A stretch of DNA of 64,000 bases from Burkholderia sp. WAC0059 (GCF_002870125.1 NZ_PNEO01000001.1:186001-250000); one strand, 5' to 3'. Shown: positions 38,894 to 47,614, counted from the stretch's first letter. Notes: a model not told the origin generated them from the sequence alone. Translations and numbers: made by a program.

Positions 38894-39622
38894 ATGCCCG
38901 ACCTGCACTGGACCGTTCCGGTCGCGCGGTGGTCGTCCTGGCCGGACGGCACGACTATTGCGCCGGATCTCGGCTTTATCGAACCGATGGTTCGCCGCCG
39001 ATTAAGCGCGTTATCGAAAATCGCGCTAAAGGTTGCGCACGACTGCGCCGATAAGCACCAGGAGACGCGTCTCGTATTCGCATCGCGTCACGGCGAATTG
39101 AAGCGCACGACCGATATTCTCCGTGCAATGGATAAAGGCGAACCTGTTTCGCCGACTGCGTTCAGTCTTTCGGTACTTAATGCAATGTCGGGCATCTTCA
39201 GTATTGCACGCGCGGACAGATCGGGCGCCCAGGCGCTTTCAGCCGGTAGCGAAACACTCGGTTACGGATTGCTCGAAGCCTTTGCCCAGCACGAGGAAGA
39301 CGGCGCTTCGCCGGTATTGCTCGTCTATGCGGACGAACCCGCCGGGGCGACGCACGGCGCGGTCGACGACGACGCGGCGCCCGGCGCGCTCGCGCTGCTG
39401 ATCGGCGCCCGCGGCGCCGCGGGAACGCTCGAATGCGCCGTGACCGGGGCGGTTGATGCAGCCGATGGAGTCGGCGCGGCCGGCGGCGTGCAGACGCCGG
39501 CCGGGTTCGCGACGTTCGCCTCGCAGCGCGCCGCCGTGCTGAACTGCCTCGCCACGCGCGCGCCGTCCGCCTGGCGCTCGGCGCTCGGCGTCTGGCAATG
39601 GAGCTGGCATGACGCGGCTTGA
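38894..39622 (+). CDS. apeC: Beta-ketoacyl synthase chain-length factor (APE CLF)
   Basis: 242 residues, about 60% of a normal ketosynthase. VARWSSWPDGT at the N-terminus, then PMVRRRLSALSKIALKVAHDC, FASRHGELKRTTDILRA, PVSPTAFSLSVLNAMSGIFSIA and AGSETLGYGLLEAF are the marks of the short ketosynthase-like protein found first in many APE clusters. The active-site Cys and second half are absent, so it is not catalytic alone; in E. coli APE synthesis such a protein pairs with the ketosynthase ApeO. It overlaps the acyltransferase gene by 14 nt and starts the operon. The ribosome site is weak. Confidence 0.85.
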   Translation: MPDLHWTVPVARWSSWPDGTTIAPDLGFIEPMVRRRLSALSKIALKVAHDCADKHQETRLVFASRHGELKRTTDILRAMDKGEPVSPTAFSLSVLNAMSGIFSIARADRSGAQALSAGSETLGYGLLEAFAQHEEDGASPVLLVYADEPAGATHGAVDDDAAPGALALLIGARGAAGTLECAVTGAVDAADGVGAAGGVQTPAGFATFASQRAAVLNCLATRAPSAWRSALGVWQWSWHDAA

Positions 39623-40400
39623 TTACGGCTGGCGCTTCGTGGCCACGGGCCTGAGCTTTGCCGCGTTCGGCCTTTGCGGCGTGCTGTTTTCGGTGTTCGT
39701 GTTTCCGTTCGCGCTGTGCTGGCCGCACGAGGCCTCGCGCTGCCGCGCCGTCACGGCGCTCATCCACGGATTCTTCCGGGTGCTCGTGGCGATTCTTCAG
39801 ACCATCGGCGTCATGACGCTCGAGACGAGCGGCGTGGCCGCGCTGCGCGAGCGGCGGCCGGCCATCGTCGTCGCGAACCATCCCACCTATCTCGACGTCA
39901 TGGTGCTGCTCGCGCTGACGCCGTCGGCGTGCTGCGTCGTGAAAAGCACGCACTGGCGCAACCCGTGCTTCTGGGGCATCGTGCGCGCGGCCCGGTACGT
40001 GAGCAACGCCGATCCGCTCGAACTCGTCGAAGCCGGTTCGCGGCGGCTCGAAAGCGGCTATACCGTCATCGTCTTTCCGGAAGGCACGCGCAGCCCGGAG
40101 CCGAACCGGCTGCACGCGTTCTCGCGCGGCTTCGCGCACATGGCGCTGAAGGCCGACGCGACGATCCTGCCGGTCCTGATGGATTGCGACCCGCCCGTCT
40201 TCACGCGGCAGCGGCGCTGGTACCACGTGCCGCCGCGGGCATTCCGCATGCGGGTCAAGGTGCTGGAGCCGATCGGCGTCGCGCGGCTCGCCGCGCGCGA
40301 GGCCGCGCCCGCGCTGGCCGCCCGCACCGTGACGAACGCCATCGAAGCCCACATGATCCGCCACCTGTTCGACCATGGATTCTTTAAAACTGGAAATTAA
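39609..40400 (+). CDS. Lysophospholipid acyltransferase-like protein of the APE cluster
   Basis: 263 residues of the PlsC/LPLAT superfamily. The catalytic H-x4-D motif is His91 to Asp96 (ANHPTYLDVMVL), and FPEGTRSPEPNRLHAFSRGFAHMAL holds the substrate-binding EGT motif. An N-terminal hydrophobic segment (residues about 14-36) would anchor it in the inner membrane. It may transfer the aryl-polyene chain or a fatty acid to a lipid carrier during assembly of the APE glycolipid. It overlaps the CLF gene before and the ACP gene after it (26 nt). Confidence 0.85.
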   Translation: MTRLDYGWRFVATGLSFAAFGLCGVLFSVFVFPFALCWPHEASRCRAVTALIHGFFRVLVAILQTIGVMTLETSGVAALRERRPAIVVANHPTYLDVMVLLALTPSACCVVKSTHWRNPCFWGIVRAARYVSNADPLELVEAGSRRLESGYTVIVFPEGTRSPEPNRLHAFSRGFAHMALKADATILPVLMDCDPPVFTRQRRWYHVPPRAFRMRVKVLEPIGVARLAAREAAPALAARTVTNAIEAHMIRHLFDHGFFKTGN

Positions 40401-40674
40401 GCGTTGCCTGATCGAGTCGCTCGATCTGGAGGACCTCGCGCCCGAGGACATCGACGACGACGCGCCGCTGTTCGGCACCGACGGCATCGGCCTCGACTCG
40501 ATCGACGCGCTCGAAATCGGCATCGTGCTGCGCCGGCGCTACGGGCTCGTCATCGCGGCGAACGACGAGAACACGCGCGAGCATTTCCGCAGCGTCGCCA
40601 CGCTCGCGGCCTTCGTCGCGGCCCGGCGGGAGACGGCCAGCGCGGATACCGACATGACGAACGAAAAGGAATGA
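40375..40674 (+). CDS. apeE: Acyl carrier protein, APE-type, first copy
   Basis: 99 residues, acidic and helical. Ser42 in IGLDSIDALEIG is the phosphopantetheine attachment site (DSI motif); helix I (LKLEIKRCLIESLDLEDL) and the DDAPLFGTDG loop are typical of the phosphopantetheine proteins of APE and related clusters. It carries the growing polyene or the aryl starter. A 20-residue polar tail (RETASADTDMTNEKE) extends past the usual end. The ATG lies inside the end of the acyltransferase gene. Confidence 0.85.
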   Translation: MDSLKLEIKRCLIESLDLEDLAPEDIDDDAPLFGTDGIGLDSIDALEIGIVLRRRYGLVIAANDENTREHFRSVATLAAFVAARRETASADTDMTNEKE

Positions 40675-40677
40675 ACC

Positions 40678-40929
40678 GTGACCGACGTAGAGATTCTTGA
40701 GCGCATCCGGGCCATCTTTCACGAAAACTTCGCCATCGAGCCCGCGCGGGTCACGCCCGAGGCCAACCTGTTTGAGGATCTCGACCTCGACAGCATCGAC
40801 GCCGTCGACCTCGCGATCAAGCTGCAGGAGATGACGGGGCGGCGCATCAAGCCCGAGGAATTCAAGTCGGTGCGCACGGTCGGCGACGTCGTCGGCGCAG
40901 TCGAATCGCTGCTCGCGGAACAGGGCTGA
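40678..40929 (+). CDS. apeF: Acyl carrier protein, APE-type, second copy
   Basis: 83 residues with the attachment Ser39 in LDLDSIDAVDLAIKLQE, following ILERIRAIFHENFAIEP and ITPEANLFEDL-type loop (here RVTPEANLFEDL). The start is GTG 40678 with AAGGA 8 nt before it. Two distinct ACPs are usual in APE clusters, one thought to hold the starter and early intermediates and the other the extending chain. It lies 3 nt after the first ACP gene. Confidence 0.87.
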   Translation: MTDVEILERIRAIFHENFAIEPARVTPEANLFEDLDLDSIDAVDLAIKLQEMTGRRIKPEEFKSVRTVGDVVGAVESLLAEQG

Positions 40930-40934
40930 CTCGC

Positions 40935-41546
40935 ATGCGGCCGTTGCGCGAGGCGAGCGGCATACGGCGGTGGGCCGGGCCCGCGCTCAAGCTCGCCTAT
41001 CCGCTCCTGATCCTCGGCGCCTGGCACTGGGGCGCGCCGCGCTACACGGGCGCGTTGCTGCTCGTTCTCCTCTGGTTGCAGCGGCGCTTCGGCTCGGGCG
41101 TCGTCGCGGATTCGCTGCGGCAACTGAGCCGACTCGACTGGGGCGTCGCGGCCCTGCTGAGCGTCGCTTCGGCGGCGATCGTCGTCACGAACAGCGCGCT
41201 GCTGCTGCGGCTTTACCCGTCCCTCATCAACGCCGGCCTGCTCGTCGCGTTCGGCGCGACGCTCGTGCGCGGGCCGTCGATGATCGAGCGCTTCGCGCGG
41301 CTGCGCGAGTCGTCGCCGGGGCCGCACGCGGTGCGCCACATGCGCTGCGTGACGCAAATCTGGTGCGGCTTCTTCGCGCTGAACGGCACGTTTTCCGTCT
41401 ATACGGCGCTGCGCTGGTCGCGCGGCGCCTGGTCGCTCTACAACGGCGCGATCGCCTACGGCCTCATCGGCGCGCTGCTGCTCGGCGAGCTGGCGTGGCG
41501 GTATCTCGTCGTGCTGCCGAAGGCGGCGCGCTCGGAGGCGGCATGA
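40935..41546 (+). CDS. APE-cluster membrane protein (COG4648-like)
   Basis: 203 residues with about five hydrophobic segments: ALKLAYPLLILGAWHWG, ALLLVLLWLQRRFG, LDWGVAALLSVASAAIVV, LYPSLINAGLLVAFGATLVRG and, near the end, AIAYGLIGALLLGELAWRYLV. SMIERFARLRE and RHMRCVTQIWCGFFALNGTFSVYTAL are typical of the predicted membrane proteins conserved in APE clusters. Its biochemical role is unknown. It overlaps the ligase gene by 4 nt. Confidence 0.8.
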   Translation: MRPLREASGIRRWAGPALKLAYPLLILGAWHWGAPRYTGALLLVLLWLQRRFGSGVVADSLRQLSRLDWGVAALLSVASAAIVVTNSALLLRLYPSLINAGLLVAFGATLVRGPSMIERFARLRESSPGPHAVRHMRCVTQIWCGFFALNGTFSVYTALRWSRGAWSLYNGAIAYGLIGALLLGELAWRYLVVLPKAARSEAA

Positions 41547-43237
41547 TCGCGTTGCCGGACCTGCTGGCATCGGGCCGGCCGCCCGAAACCGCGGTCTGCA
41601 TCGACGGCGCCGCGTCGATCGACTTCGCCGTTTTCCGCGCGCGCGTGCTCGCCGTCGGCGAGGCGCTCGCGGCGCGGCCGGAGCAGCGCTACGCGCTCTG
41701 CATCGAAGATCCGTTCGACTTTGCCTGCGCGCTGTTCGCGCTGTGGGCCGTCGCAAAGGCGCCCGTCGTGCCGCCGAACGCGACGCCGGCTTGCCTCGCC
41801 GAGCTGGCGTTCGCCTACGACGCCGTGCTTGCGGACGCCGACCTGCGCGCCTTCGATGCCGTGCCGGCCTCGCACGCCTCGCATGCAATGCGGGCCGGCC
41901 GACCGATCGAGCCCGAGGCGTCGCTGACGCTGTTCACGTCGGGCAGCAGCGGCACGCCCAAGGCGATTCACAAGACGCTCGCGCAGCTCGACGCCGAGGT
42001 CCATACGCTCGAGGCCCAGTGGGGCGCGCTTGCCGCCGGAGCGACGCACGTGTCGGCCGTGCCGCATCACCACATCTACGGCCTGCTGTTCCGCCTGCTC
42101 TGGCCGCTCGCGGCCGGCCGGCCCTTCGACCGCGCGAACGGCATCGAGCCGCAGCGGCTCGGCGAGCGGCTTGCCCGGCACGGCGCCGCGCTCGTCGTCT
42201 CGACGCCCGCGCAGCTTTCGCGCTGGCCCGACCTGCCCGGGTTCGCGTCGCTCGCTCCGGCGCCGCGCGCGTTCTTTTCGTCGGGCGGCCCGCTCGACGA
42301 GACGACGGCGGCCCGCTACGCGCAGACGTTCGGCGCGGCGCCGCTCGAAATTTACGGCAGCACGGAAACCGGCGGCATCGCCTGGCGGCGCCGCGACCTG
42401 ACCGACGCCTGGCAACCGATGCCGGGCATCGACGTTCGTATGGATGACGAAGCGCTCGAAGTCCGCTCGCCCCATCTCGGCCACGCGCGCTGGCATCGCA
42501 CCGACGACGCCGTCGCTTTCGACGCGGACGGCCGCTTTCGGCTGCGCGGCCGTCTCGACCGCGTGCGCAAGCTCGGCGGCAAGCGCGTCTCGCTGGCCGA
42601 ACTCGAAATGCGGCTCGCGCAGCATCCCTACGTGGCGAAGGCCGCCGTGACGCTGCTCGAAGGCGCGTCGCGCGAGCGGCTCGGCGCGCTCGTCGTACCG
42701 ACGGAGGCGGGCGCGGGCGCGCTGCTCGCCGACGGCCGCGTGGCGGTGACGAAGGTTTTGCACCGCCACCTGGCCGAACGCTTCGACGCGGTCGTGCTGC
42801 CGCGCCGCTGGCGGTTCCGCGCGGCGCTGCCGTTCGACGCGCGCGGCAAGCTGCCGGCCGCGGCCGTGGCGGCGGCGTTCGCCGCGCGCGAAGAAGGGTT
42901 CGAGCTGCTGGCCGAGGCGAGGCACGGCGGCAAGACGCACTACGCGCTGCGCGTGCCGGCGACGCTCGCGCATTTCGCAGGCCACTTCCCGGGACTCGCG
43001 ATCCTGCCCGGCGTCGTGCAGATCGACTGGGCGATGCGGCTCGCGGCCGACGAGACGCCCGAGGTCCGAACCTGCGTCTCGATCGACCGGCTCAAGTTCA
43101 TGGCGCCCGTGCCGCCGGGCGCACTGCTCGACCTTACGCTCGCGCACGACGCCGCGCGCGGGCGCGTGCAGTTTTCGTACCGCCTGCGCGGGCGCGACTG
43201 CGCCTCGGGCGTGTTCGTCTATCGGGGCGGCGCATGA
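41543..43237 (+). CDS. apeH: Acyl/aryl-ACP ligase fused to ApeI-like dehydratase
   Basis: 564 residues in two parts. Residues 1 to about 440 are an AMP-forming ligase: LFTSGSSGTPKAIHK (130-144) is the P-loop, IYGSTETGGIAWR (about 269-281) the second core motif, and RLDRVRKLGGKRVSLAELE the hinge and C-domain motif. It should activate an aromatic acid starter and load it on an ACP. Residues about 450-564 are a hotdog domain with His481 in AHFAGHFPGLAILPGVVQIDWAM, the pattern of the ApeI-type thioester dehydratase, with Asp where FabZ has Glu. In E. coli these are separate genes (apeH, apeI). The fusion is in one uninterrupted frame. Confidence 0.88.
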   Translation: MIALPDLLASGRPPETAVCIDGAASIDFAVFRARVLAVGEALAARPEQRYALCIEDPFDFACALFALWAVAKAPVVPPNATPACLAELAFAYDAVLADADLRAFDAVPASHASHAMRAGRPIEPEASLTLFTSGSSGTPKAIHKTLAQLDAEVHTLEAQWGALAAGATHVSAVPHHHIYGLLFRLLWPLAAGRPFDRANGIEPQRLGERLARHGAALVVSTPAQLSRWPDLPGFASLAPAPRAFFSSGGPLDETTAARYAQTFGAAPLEIYGSTETGGIAWRRRDLTDAWQPMPGIDVRMDDEALEVRSPHLGHARWHRTDDAVAFDADGRFRLRGRLDRVRKLGGKRVSLAELEMRLAQHPYVAKAAVTLLEGASRERLGALVVPTEAGAGALLADGRVAVTKVLHRHLAERFDAVVLPRRWRFRAALPFDARGKLPAAAVAAAFAAREEGFELLAEARHGGKTHYALRVPATLAHFAGHFPGLAILPGVVQIDWAMRLAADETPEVRTCVSIDRLKFMAPVPPGALLDLTLAHDAARGRVQFSYRLRGRDCASGVFVYRGGA

Positions 43238-44949
43238 ACCTGCGGCCCTGCATCGTGATTCCGATATACAACCACAAGGACGAGATTGGCACGACGCTCG
43301 CGCGTCTCGCGCCGCACGGCCTGCCGTTCGTCGTCGTCGACGACGGCAGCGACGAGGCCACGTGCGCCGTGCTCGGGGACCTCGCCGCGCGCTACGCGGG
43401 GCGGCTCACGCTGTTGCGCCTGCCCGTCAACGGCGGCAAGGGCGCGGCCGTGATGGCCGGCCTGCGCGCGGCGCGCGCCGCCGGCCATACGCACGCGCTG
43501 CAGATCGACGCCGACGGCCAGCACGACGCCGACGACGTGCCGCGCTTCGTCGAGGCCGCGCGGCAGTGCCCCGGCGCGGTGATTCTCGGCCGGCCCGTCT
43601 ACGACGGGAGCGTGCCGAAGGCGCGGCTCTACGGGCGTTATCTGACGCACGTCTGGGTCTGGATCGAAACGCTCTCGCTGACGATCCGCGATTCGATGTG
43701 CGGTTTCCGTCTCTATCCGCTCGACGCGGCCTGCGCGCTGATCGACCGCGTCGCGTTGCCGACCCGCATGGATTTCGACATCGAGATTCTCGTGCGGCTC
43801 CACTGGCGCGGTCTCGCGTTCCACTCGATTCCGACGCGCGTGACCTACGCGGAAGACGGTCTGTCCCACTTCGACGTGCTGTGGGACAACCTGCGCATCA
43901 GCCGTAGCCATGCGCGTCTCGTGGCCGGCATGCTGGTCCGTCTGCCGCTCTTGCTCGCGCGTCGCGCGCGACCGCGCGCAGCGCCGGCCGCCGCCGATGG
44001 CACGCGCTGGTGGCGCCACGCGGAGCGCGGCAGCCGGCTCGGCCTCGCGCTGCTCGCGTTTAGCTGCCGCACGCTCGGCCTGCGCGTGACGGGGTGGTGG
44101 CTGCATCCCGTCGTCGCCTATTTCCTCGTGACGGGGCGCACGGCGCGCGAGGCCTCGCGCGCCTATTTCGCGCGGCTGGCCGCCGTCGCGGCGCGCGGCG
44201 AGAGCACGCCGGCGCCGGGCTGGCGCTCCGGCTACCGGCACATGCTGGCGTTCGCGCAGGCGGGCCTCGACAAGCTCGCGGCCTGGCTCGGCCGCATCGG
44301 CGCGCACGAGGCGTATTTCGACGATGCTTCGGCCTTCGACGCGCTCGTCGCGAGCGGCCGCGGCGCGCTCGTGATCGGCTCGCACCTCGGCAACCTCGAG
44401 ATGACCCGCGCGCTCGCGGCACGCGGCGCGCGCGCGAACGTGACGGCCGTCGTCCACACTGAGCACGCGCGCCGCTTCAACGGCATGCTCGTGGCGGCCC
44501 ACGAGGATTTCTCGCGTCATCTGATGGAGGTGCGCGACTTCGGCCCGCAGACTTCGATGCTCATGCAGCAGCGCATCGACGCGGGCGAATTGCTCGTGAT
44601 CGTCGGCGACCGCGTGCCCGTGCGCGCCGCCGGCGGCACGGTCGACGTCGAGTTTCTCGGCGCGCCCGCGCGTCTCGCGCAAGGGCCTTACGTGCTGGCC
44701 CATGCGCTCGGCTGCCCCGTCTACCTGTTTTTCTGCCTGAAGGAGCGCGACGGCCATCGCCTCTATTTCGAGCCGTTCGCCGAGCGCATCGCGCTGCCCC
44801 GCCGCGAGCGCGAGCGGCACGTCGCGCAATGGGCGCAGCGCTACGCCGCGCGACTCGAACATTACTGCCGCAAGGCGCCCTACCAATGGTTCAATTTCTT
44901 CGATTTCTGGGCGCAGCCCGAAGGGGGCGCGAATGAGCGGGCCTCGTAA
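43234..44949 (+). CDS. Glycosyltransferase 2 / LpxL-like acyltransferase fusion
   Basis: 571 residues. The N-terminal half (1 to about 245) is a GT-A family-2 domain: IVIPIYNHKDEIGTTL, VVDDGSDEATC, NGGKGAAVMAGL, DADGQHDADDVPRF and MDFDIEILVRLHWRG. The C-terminal half (about 275-560) is a lysophospholipid acyltransferase of the LpxL/HtrB type, with GSHLGNLEMTRALA near 382-395 (H-x4-E), VHTEHARRFN and VIVGDRVPVRAAGGTVDVEFLG. One protein could thus glycosylate and acylate the polyene-bearing lipid at the membrane. Such fusions are known in APE clusters (ApeJ-like). It overlaps the ligase gene (4 nt) and the lyase gene (17 nt). Confidence 0.85.
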   Translation: MNLRPCIVIPIYNHKDEIGTTLARLAPHGLPFVVVDDGSDEATCAVLGDLAARYAGRLTLLRLPVNGGKGAAVMAGLRAARAAGHTHALQIDADGQHDADDVPRFVEAARQCPGAVILGRPVYDGSVPKARLYGRYLTHVWVWIETLSLTIRDSMCGFRLYPLDAACALIDRVALPTRMDFDIEILVRLHWRGLAFHSIPTRVTYAEDGLSHFDVLWDNLRISRSHARLVAGMLVRLPLLLARRARPRAAPAAADGTRWWRHAERGSRLGLALLAFSCRTLGLRVTGWWLHPVVAYFLVTGRTAREASRAYFARLAAVAARGESTPAPGWRSGYRHMLAFAQAGLDKLAAWLGRIGAHEAYFDDASAFDALVASGRGALVIGSHLGNLEMTRALAARGARANVTAVVHTEHARRFNGMLVAAHEDFSRHLMEVRDFGPQTSMLMQQRIDAGELLVIVGDRVPVRAAGGTVDVEFLGAPARLAQGPYVLAHALGCPVYLFFCLKERDGHRLYFEPFAERIALPRRERERHVAQWAQRYAARLEHYCRKAPYQWFNFFDFWAQPEGGANERAS

Positions 44950-46498
44950 TCCGGACGCCGGCGCGGTCGCGATCGGCGGCCGGCGTCTTTCCATCGAGGA
45001 CGTCGTCGCGATCGCGCGGCGCGGCGCCGCGGTCGAGCTGAGCGACGACGCGGCGTGGCGCGATCGCATCGAGCGCGGCGCCGCGTTTTTACGCCGCCAT
45101 CTCGCGTCGGGCGCGACCGTGTACGGCGTCAACACGGGGTACGGCGACGCCTGCGTCGTCGACGTGCCGATGTCGCTCGTCGAGGCGCTGCCGCTGCAAC
45201 TGACGCGCTATCACGGCTGCGGGATGGGCGAGCATCTCGACGACGAGGCCGTGCTCGCCGTCGTGGCGGCGCGTCTGAACTCGCTGGCCTACGGCTGTTC
45301 GGGCGTGCGTTTCGTGCTGCTCGAACGGCTCGCCGACCTGATCAATCATCGCGTGCTGCCGCGCATTCCGGCCGAAGGCTCGGTCGGCGCGAGCGGCGAC
45401 CTGACGCCGCTCTCGTACGTGGCGGCGGCGCTCGTCGGCGAGCGCGAAGTCCGCTTCGACGGGCATCTGCGCCCGGCCGACGGCGTCTGGCGCGCGCTCG
45501 GCATCGCGCCGCTCGTGCTGGCGCCGAAGGAGGGCCTCGCGCTAATGAACGGCACGGCCGTCATGACCGGCCTCGCCTGTCTCGCGTTCGAGCGCGCGCA
45601 GCGCCTCGCGCGGCTGGCCGCGCGCCTCACGTCGCTCTCGACGGTGGCGCTCGACGGCCGCGCCGCGCATTTCGACGCGTTCCTGTTCGAGGCGAAGCCG
45701 CACGCGGGGCAGGCCGAGGCGGCGGCCTGGATTCGCGCCGACCTGGCCGGCCGCGACGACACGCCGGGGCACCGCCTGCAGGACCGCTACTCGATCCGCT
45801 GCGCACCGCACGTGATCGGCGTCGCGTGCGACGCACTCTCATGGATACGGCGCGACGTCGAGAACGAGCTCAACAGCGCGAACGACAATCCGCTCGTCGA
45901 TCCCGACGGCGAGCGCGTCCTGCACGGCGGCAACTTCTACGGCGGCCACATCGCGTTCGCGATGGACGCGCTGAAGACGGCCGTCGCGAATCTGGCCGAC
46001 CTGATGGACCGCCAGCTCGCGCTGCTCGTCGACGACAAGTTCAACAACGGTCTGCCGCGCAACCTGACCGGCGCGACGCCCGAACGCGCGCCGATCAACC
46101 ACGGCTTCAAGGCCGTGCAGATTTCGTCGTCCGCGTGGACGGCCGAAGCGCTCAAGCTGACGATGCCGGCGAGCGTGTTCTCGCGCTCGACCGAGGCGCA
46201 CAACCAGGACAAGGTCAGCATGGGCACGATCGCGGCGCGCGATTGCCTGCGGGTGCTCGAATTGACGGAGCAGGTCGCGGCCGCGCACACGCTCGCGGCC
46301 GTGCAGGCGCTGCGTCTGCGGCAGCGTCTGGACGCCGGCACGACGGTGCCGCCCGCGCTGCGCGCGTTCGCCGACAGCGTGAGCGCGCAGTCGCCGTTCG
46401 TCGACGAGGATCGCGCGCTCGAAGCGGAGCTGCGCGCGCTGACGGCGCGCATCGCCGGACGTTCGGACGACGACGACGGAGCGTTCCGCCATGACTGA
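44933..46498 (+). CDS. Aromatic amino acid ammonia-lyase (HAL/TAL/PAL family)
   Basis: 521 residues. Ala153-Ser154-Gly155 in AEGSVGASGDLTPLS forms the MIO prosthetic group by self-cyclisation; TVYGVNTGYGD (Tyr64, Asn67), NSANDNPLVDPDG, NFYGGHIAFAMD and RSTEAHNQDKVSMGT are all intact. The selectivity pair before GCGMG is Tyr93-His94, unlike the Ser-His of histidine, His-Leu of bacterial tyrosine and Phe-Leu of phenylalanine lyases. It most likely makes a 4-hydroxycinnamate-type acid from tyrosine as the starter for the polyene, activated by the ligase at 41543. E. coli-type APE clusters lack such a lyase. Substrate is inferred. Confidence 0.9.
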   Translation: MSGPRNPDAGAVAIGGRRLSIEDVVAIARRGAAVELSDDAAWRDRIERGAAFLRRHLASGATVYGVNTGYGDACVVDVPMSLVEALPLQLTRYHGCGMGEHLDDEAVLAVVAARLNSLAYGCSGVRFVLLERLADLINHRVLPRIPAEGSVGASGDLTPLSYVAAALVGEREVRFDGHLRPADGVWRALGIAPLVLAPKEGLALMNGTAVMTGLACLAFERAQRLARLAARLTSLSTVALDGRAAHFDAFLFEAKPHAGQAEAAAWIRADLAGRDDTPGHRLQDRYSIRCAPHVIGVACDALSWIRRDVENELNSANDNPLVDPDGERVLHGGNFYGGHIAFAMDALKTAVANLADLMDRQLALLVDDKFNNGLPRNLTGATPERAPINHGFKAVQISSSAWTAEALKLTMPASVFSRSTEAHNQDKVSMGTIAARDCLRVLELTEQVAAAHTLAAVQALRLRQRLDAGTTVPPALRAFADSVSAQSPFVDEDRALEAELRALTARIAGRSDDDDGAFRHD

Positions 46499-46922
46499 AC
46501 CGGACCGTCTGCTGACGGCGAGCGCGTCCGTCGAAGTGCCGTTCCACGACGTCGACGCGATGAACGTCTGCTGGCACGGCCATTACCTCAAGTATTTCGA
46601 GGCGGGCCGCGCGGCGCTGCTGCGCGCGTTCGACTACGACTACCGCGAGATGCGGGCCTCGGGTTATCTGTGGCCCGTCGTCGAGGCGCATCTCAAGTAC
46701 GTGCGCCCGGCTGTCTACGGCCAGCGCCTCGACGTGCGCGCGCAACTGCTCGAGTACGAGAACCGCCTCAAGATCGGCTACGAGATCGTCGATTTCGCAT
46801 CGGGCGAGCGCCTGACGAAGGGGTACACGATCCAGGTGGCCGTGGACGCCGACACGCACGAACTGCAATACGTGTCGCCGCCCGTCGTCGCCGAAAAACT
46901 GGAGCGCGTATGGCGGCGTTGA
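46491..46922 (+). CDS. apeK: Acyl-CoA/ACP thioesterase, 4HBT family
   Basis: 143 residues with a single hotdog domain. EVPFHDVDAMNVCWHGHYLKYFEAGRAALLRA holds the catalytic Asp22 and the following helix, as in 4-hydroxybenzoyl-CoA thioesterase-like enzymes; LKYVRPAVYGQRLDV and RLKIGYEIVDFASGERLTKGYTIQVAVD are further family elements. It could release stalled or finished polyene chains from ACP, as proposed for ApeK. It overlaps the lyase gene by 8 nt and the next gene by 13 nt. Confidence 0.87.
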   Translation: MTEPDRLLTASASVEVPFHDVDAMNVCWHGHYLKYFEAGRAALLRAFDYDYREMRASGYLWPVVEAHLKYVRPAVYGQRLDVRAQLLEYENRLKIGYEIVDFASGERLTKGYTIQVAVDADTHELQYVSPPVVAEKLERVWRR

Positions 46923-47614
46923 GCGCGAAAAGTCGCGGCCGGGCCGCGTCGTTCATTGCGCTCGTCGCCGTGCCTGGCGTCGCGATGGCGCTCGTCGCGC
47001 CGGCTGTCCCTGCCGCGCCGTCAGTCCCGTCGTCGGCCTCGCGCAGCGCGACGGCGGACGCGTCGCTCGTCGCGCAGATCGCCGCGCGTCTCGCCCGGGC
47101 GAACGGCATTCGCGCGCAGTTCGTCCAGACCCAGACCTCGGCGGCGCTCAGGCAGCCGCTCGTGAGCCGCGGCTCGCTCGTGTTCGTGCGCGCGTCGGGC
47201 GCGATCTGGCGCATCGACGCGCCTTACCGGACCGCCTGGGTCGTCACCGACACGGGCGAGGCGGCCGTCGGCCCGGACGGCCGGCGCGTGCCGGGCGCAA
47301 GCTCCGGCGGCGCGCGCGGCGTCGCCGAGGTGTCGCGGATGATGCGCGCGATGCTCGGCGGCGACCTGTCCGCGCTCTATTCGCAGTTCACGGTGCGTGC
47401 GGAAGGCACGCCGGCACGGTGGCACATGACGCTCGTGCCGAACCAGCCGCAACTGGCCCAGTCCATCGTCAGCATGGAAATGGACGGCGGCGACGCTCTG
47501 ACGACGCTGCGCATCGCGCTCGCGCGCGGCGACACGCTGCGGATCGATTTCTCGAACGTCGTGCCCATCGACGCGCCGACGCCGGCCGAGCGCGCGCTGC
47601 TGGAGTCGCCATGA
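46910..47614 (+). CDS. LolA-like outer-membrane lipoprotein carrier
   Basis: 234 residues. The N-terminus is basic (SAKSRGR) followed by a hydrophobic, Ala/Val/Pro-rich signal of about 25 residues (FIALVAVPGVAMALVAPAVPAA). The mature part has ARANGIRAQFVQTQTSAALRQPLVSRGSLVFVRASGAIWRIDAPYRTAWVVTD, the LolA fold signature. In APE clusters this protein is thought to ferry the APE lipid across the periplasm to the outer membrane. The ATG at 46910 lies within the end of the thioesterase gene; the frame stays open upstream but without signal features. Confidence 0.82.
   Translation: MAALSAKSRGRAASFIALVAVPGVAMALVAPAVPAAPSVPSSASRSATADASLVAQIAARLARANGIRAQFVQTQTSAALRQPLVSRGSLVFVRASGAIWRIDAPYRTAWVVTDTGEAAVGPDGRRVPGASSGGARGVAEVSRMMRAMLGGDLSALYSQFTVRAEGTPARWHMTLVPNQPQLAQSIVSMEMDGGDALTTLRIALARGDTLRIDFSNVVPIDAPTPAERALLESP

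Noticed and set aside
38455..39054. Plus-strand frame of 199 codons overlapping the start of the chain-length factor gene
   Set aside because: The end lies in the wrong frame of apeC and the beginning lies in A/T-rich promoter DNA; no ribosome site or conserved motif.
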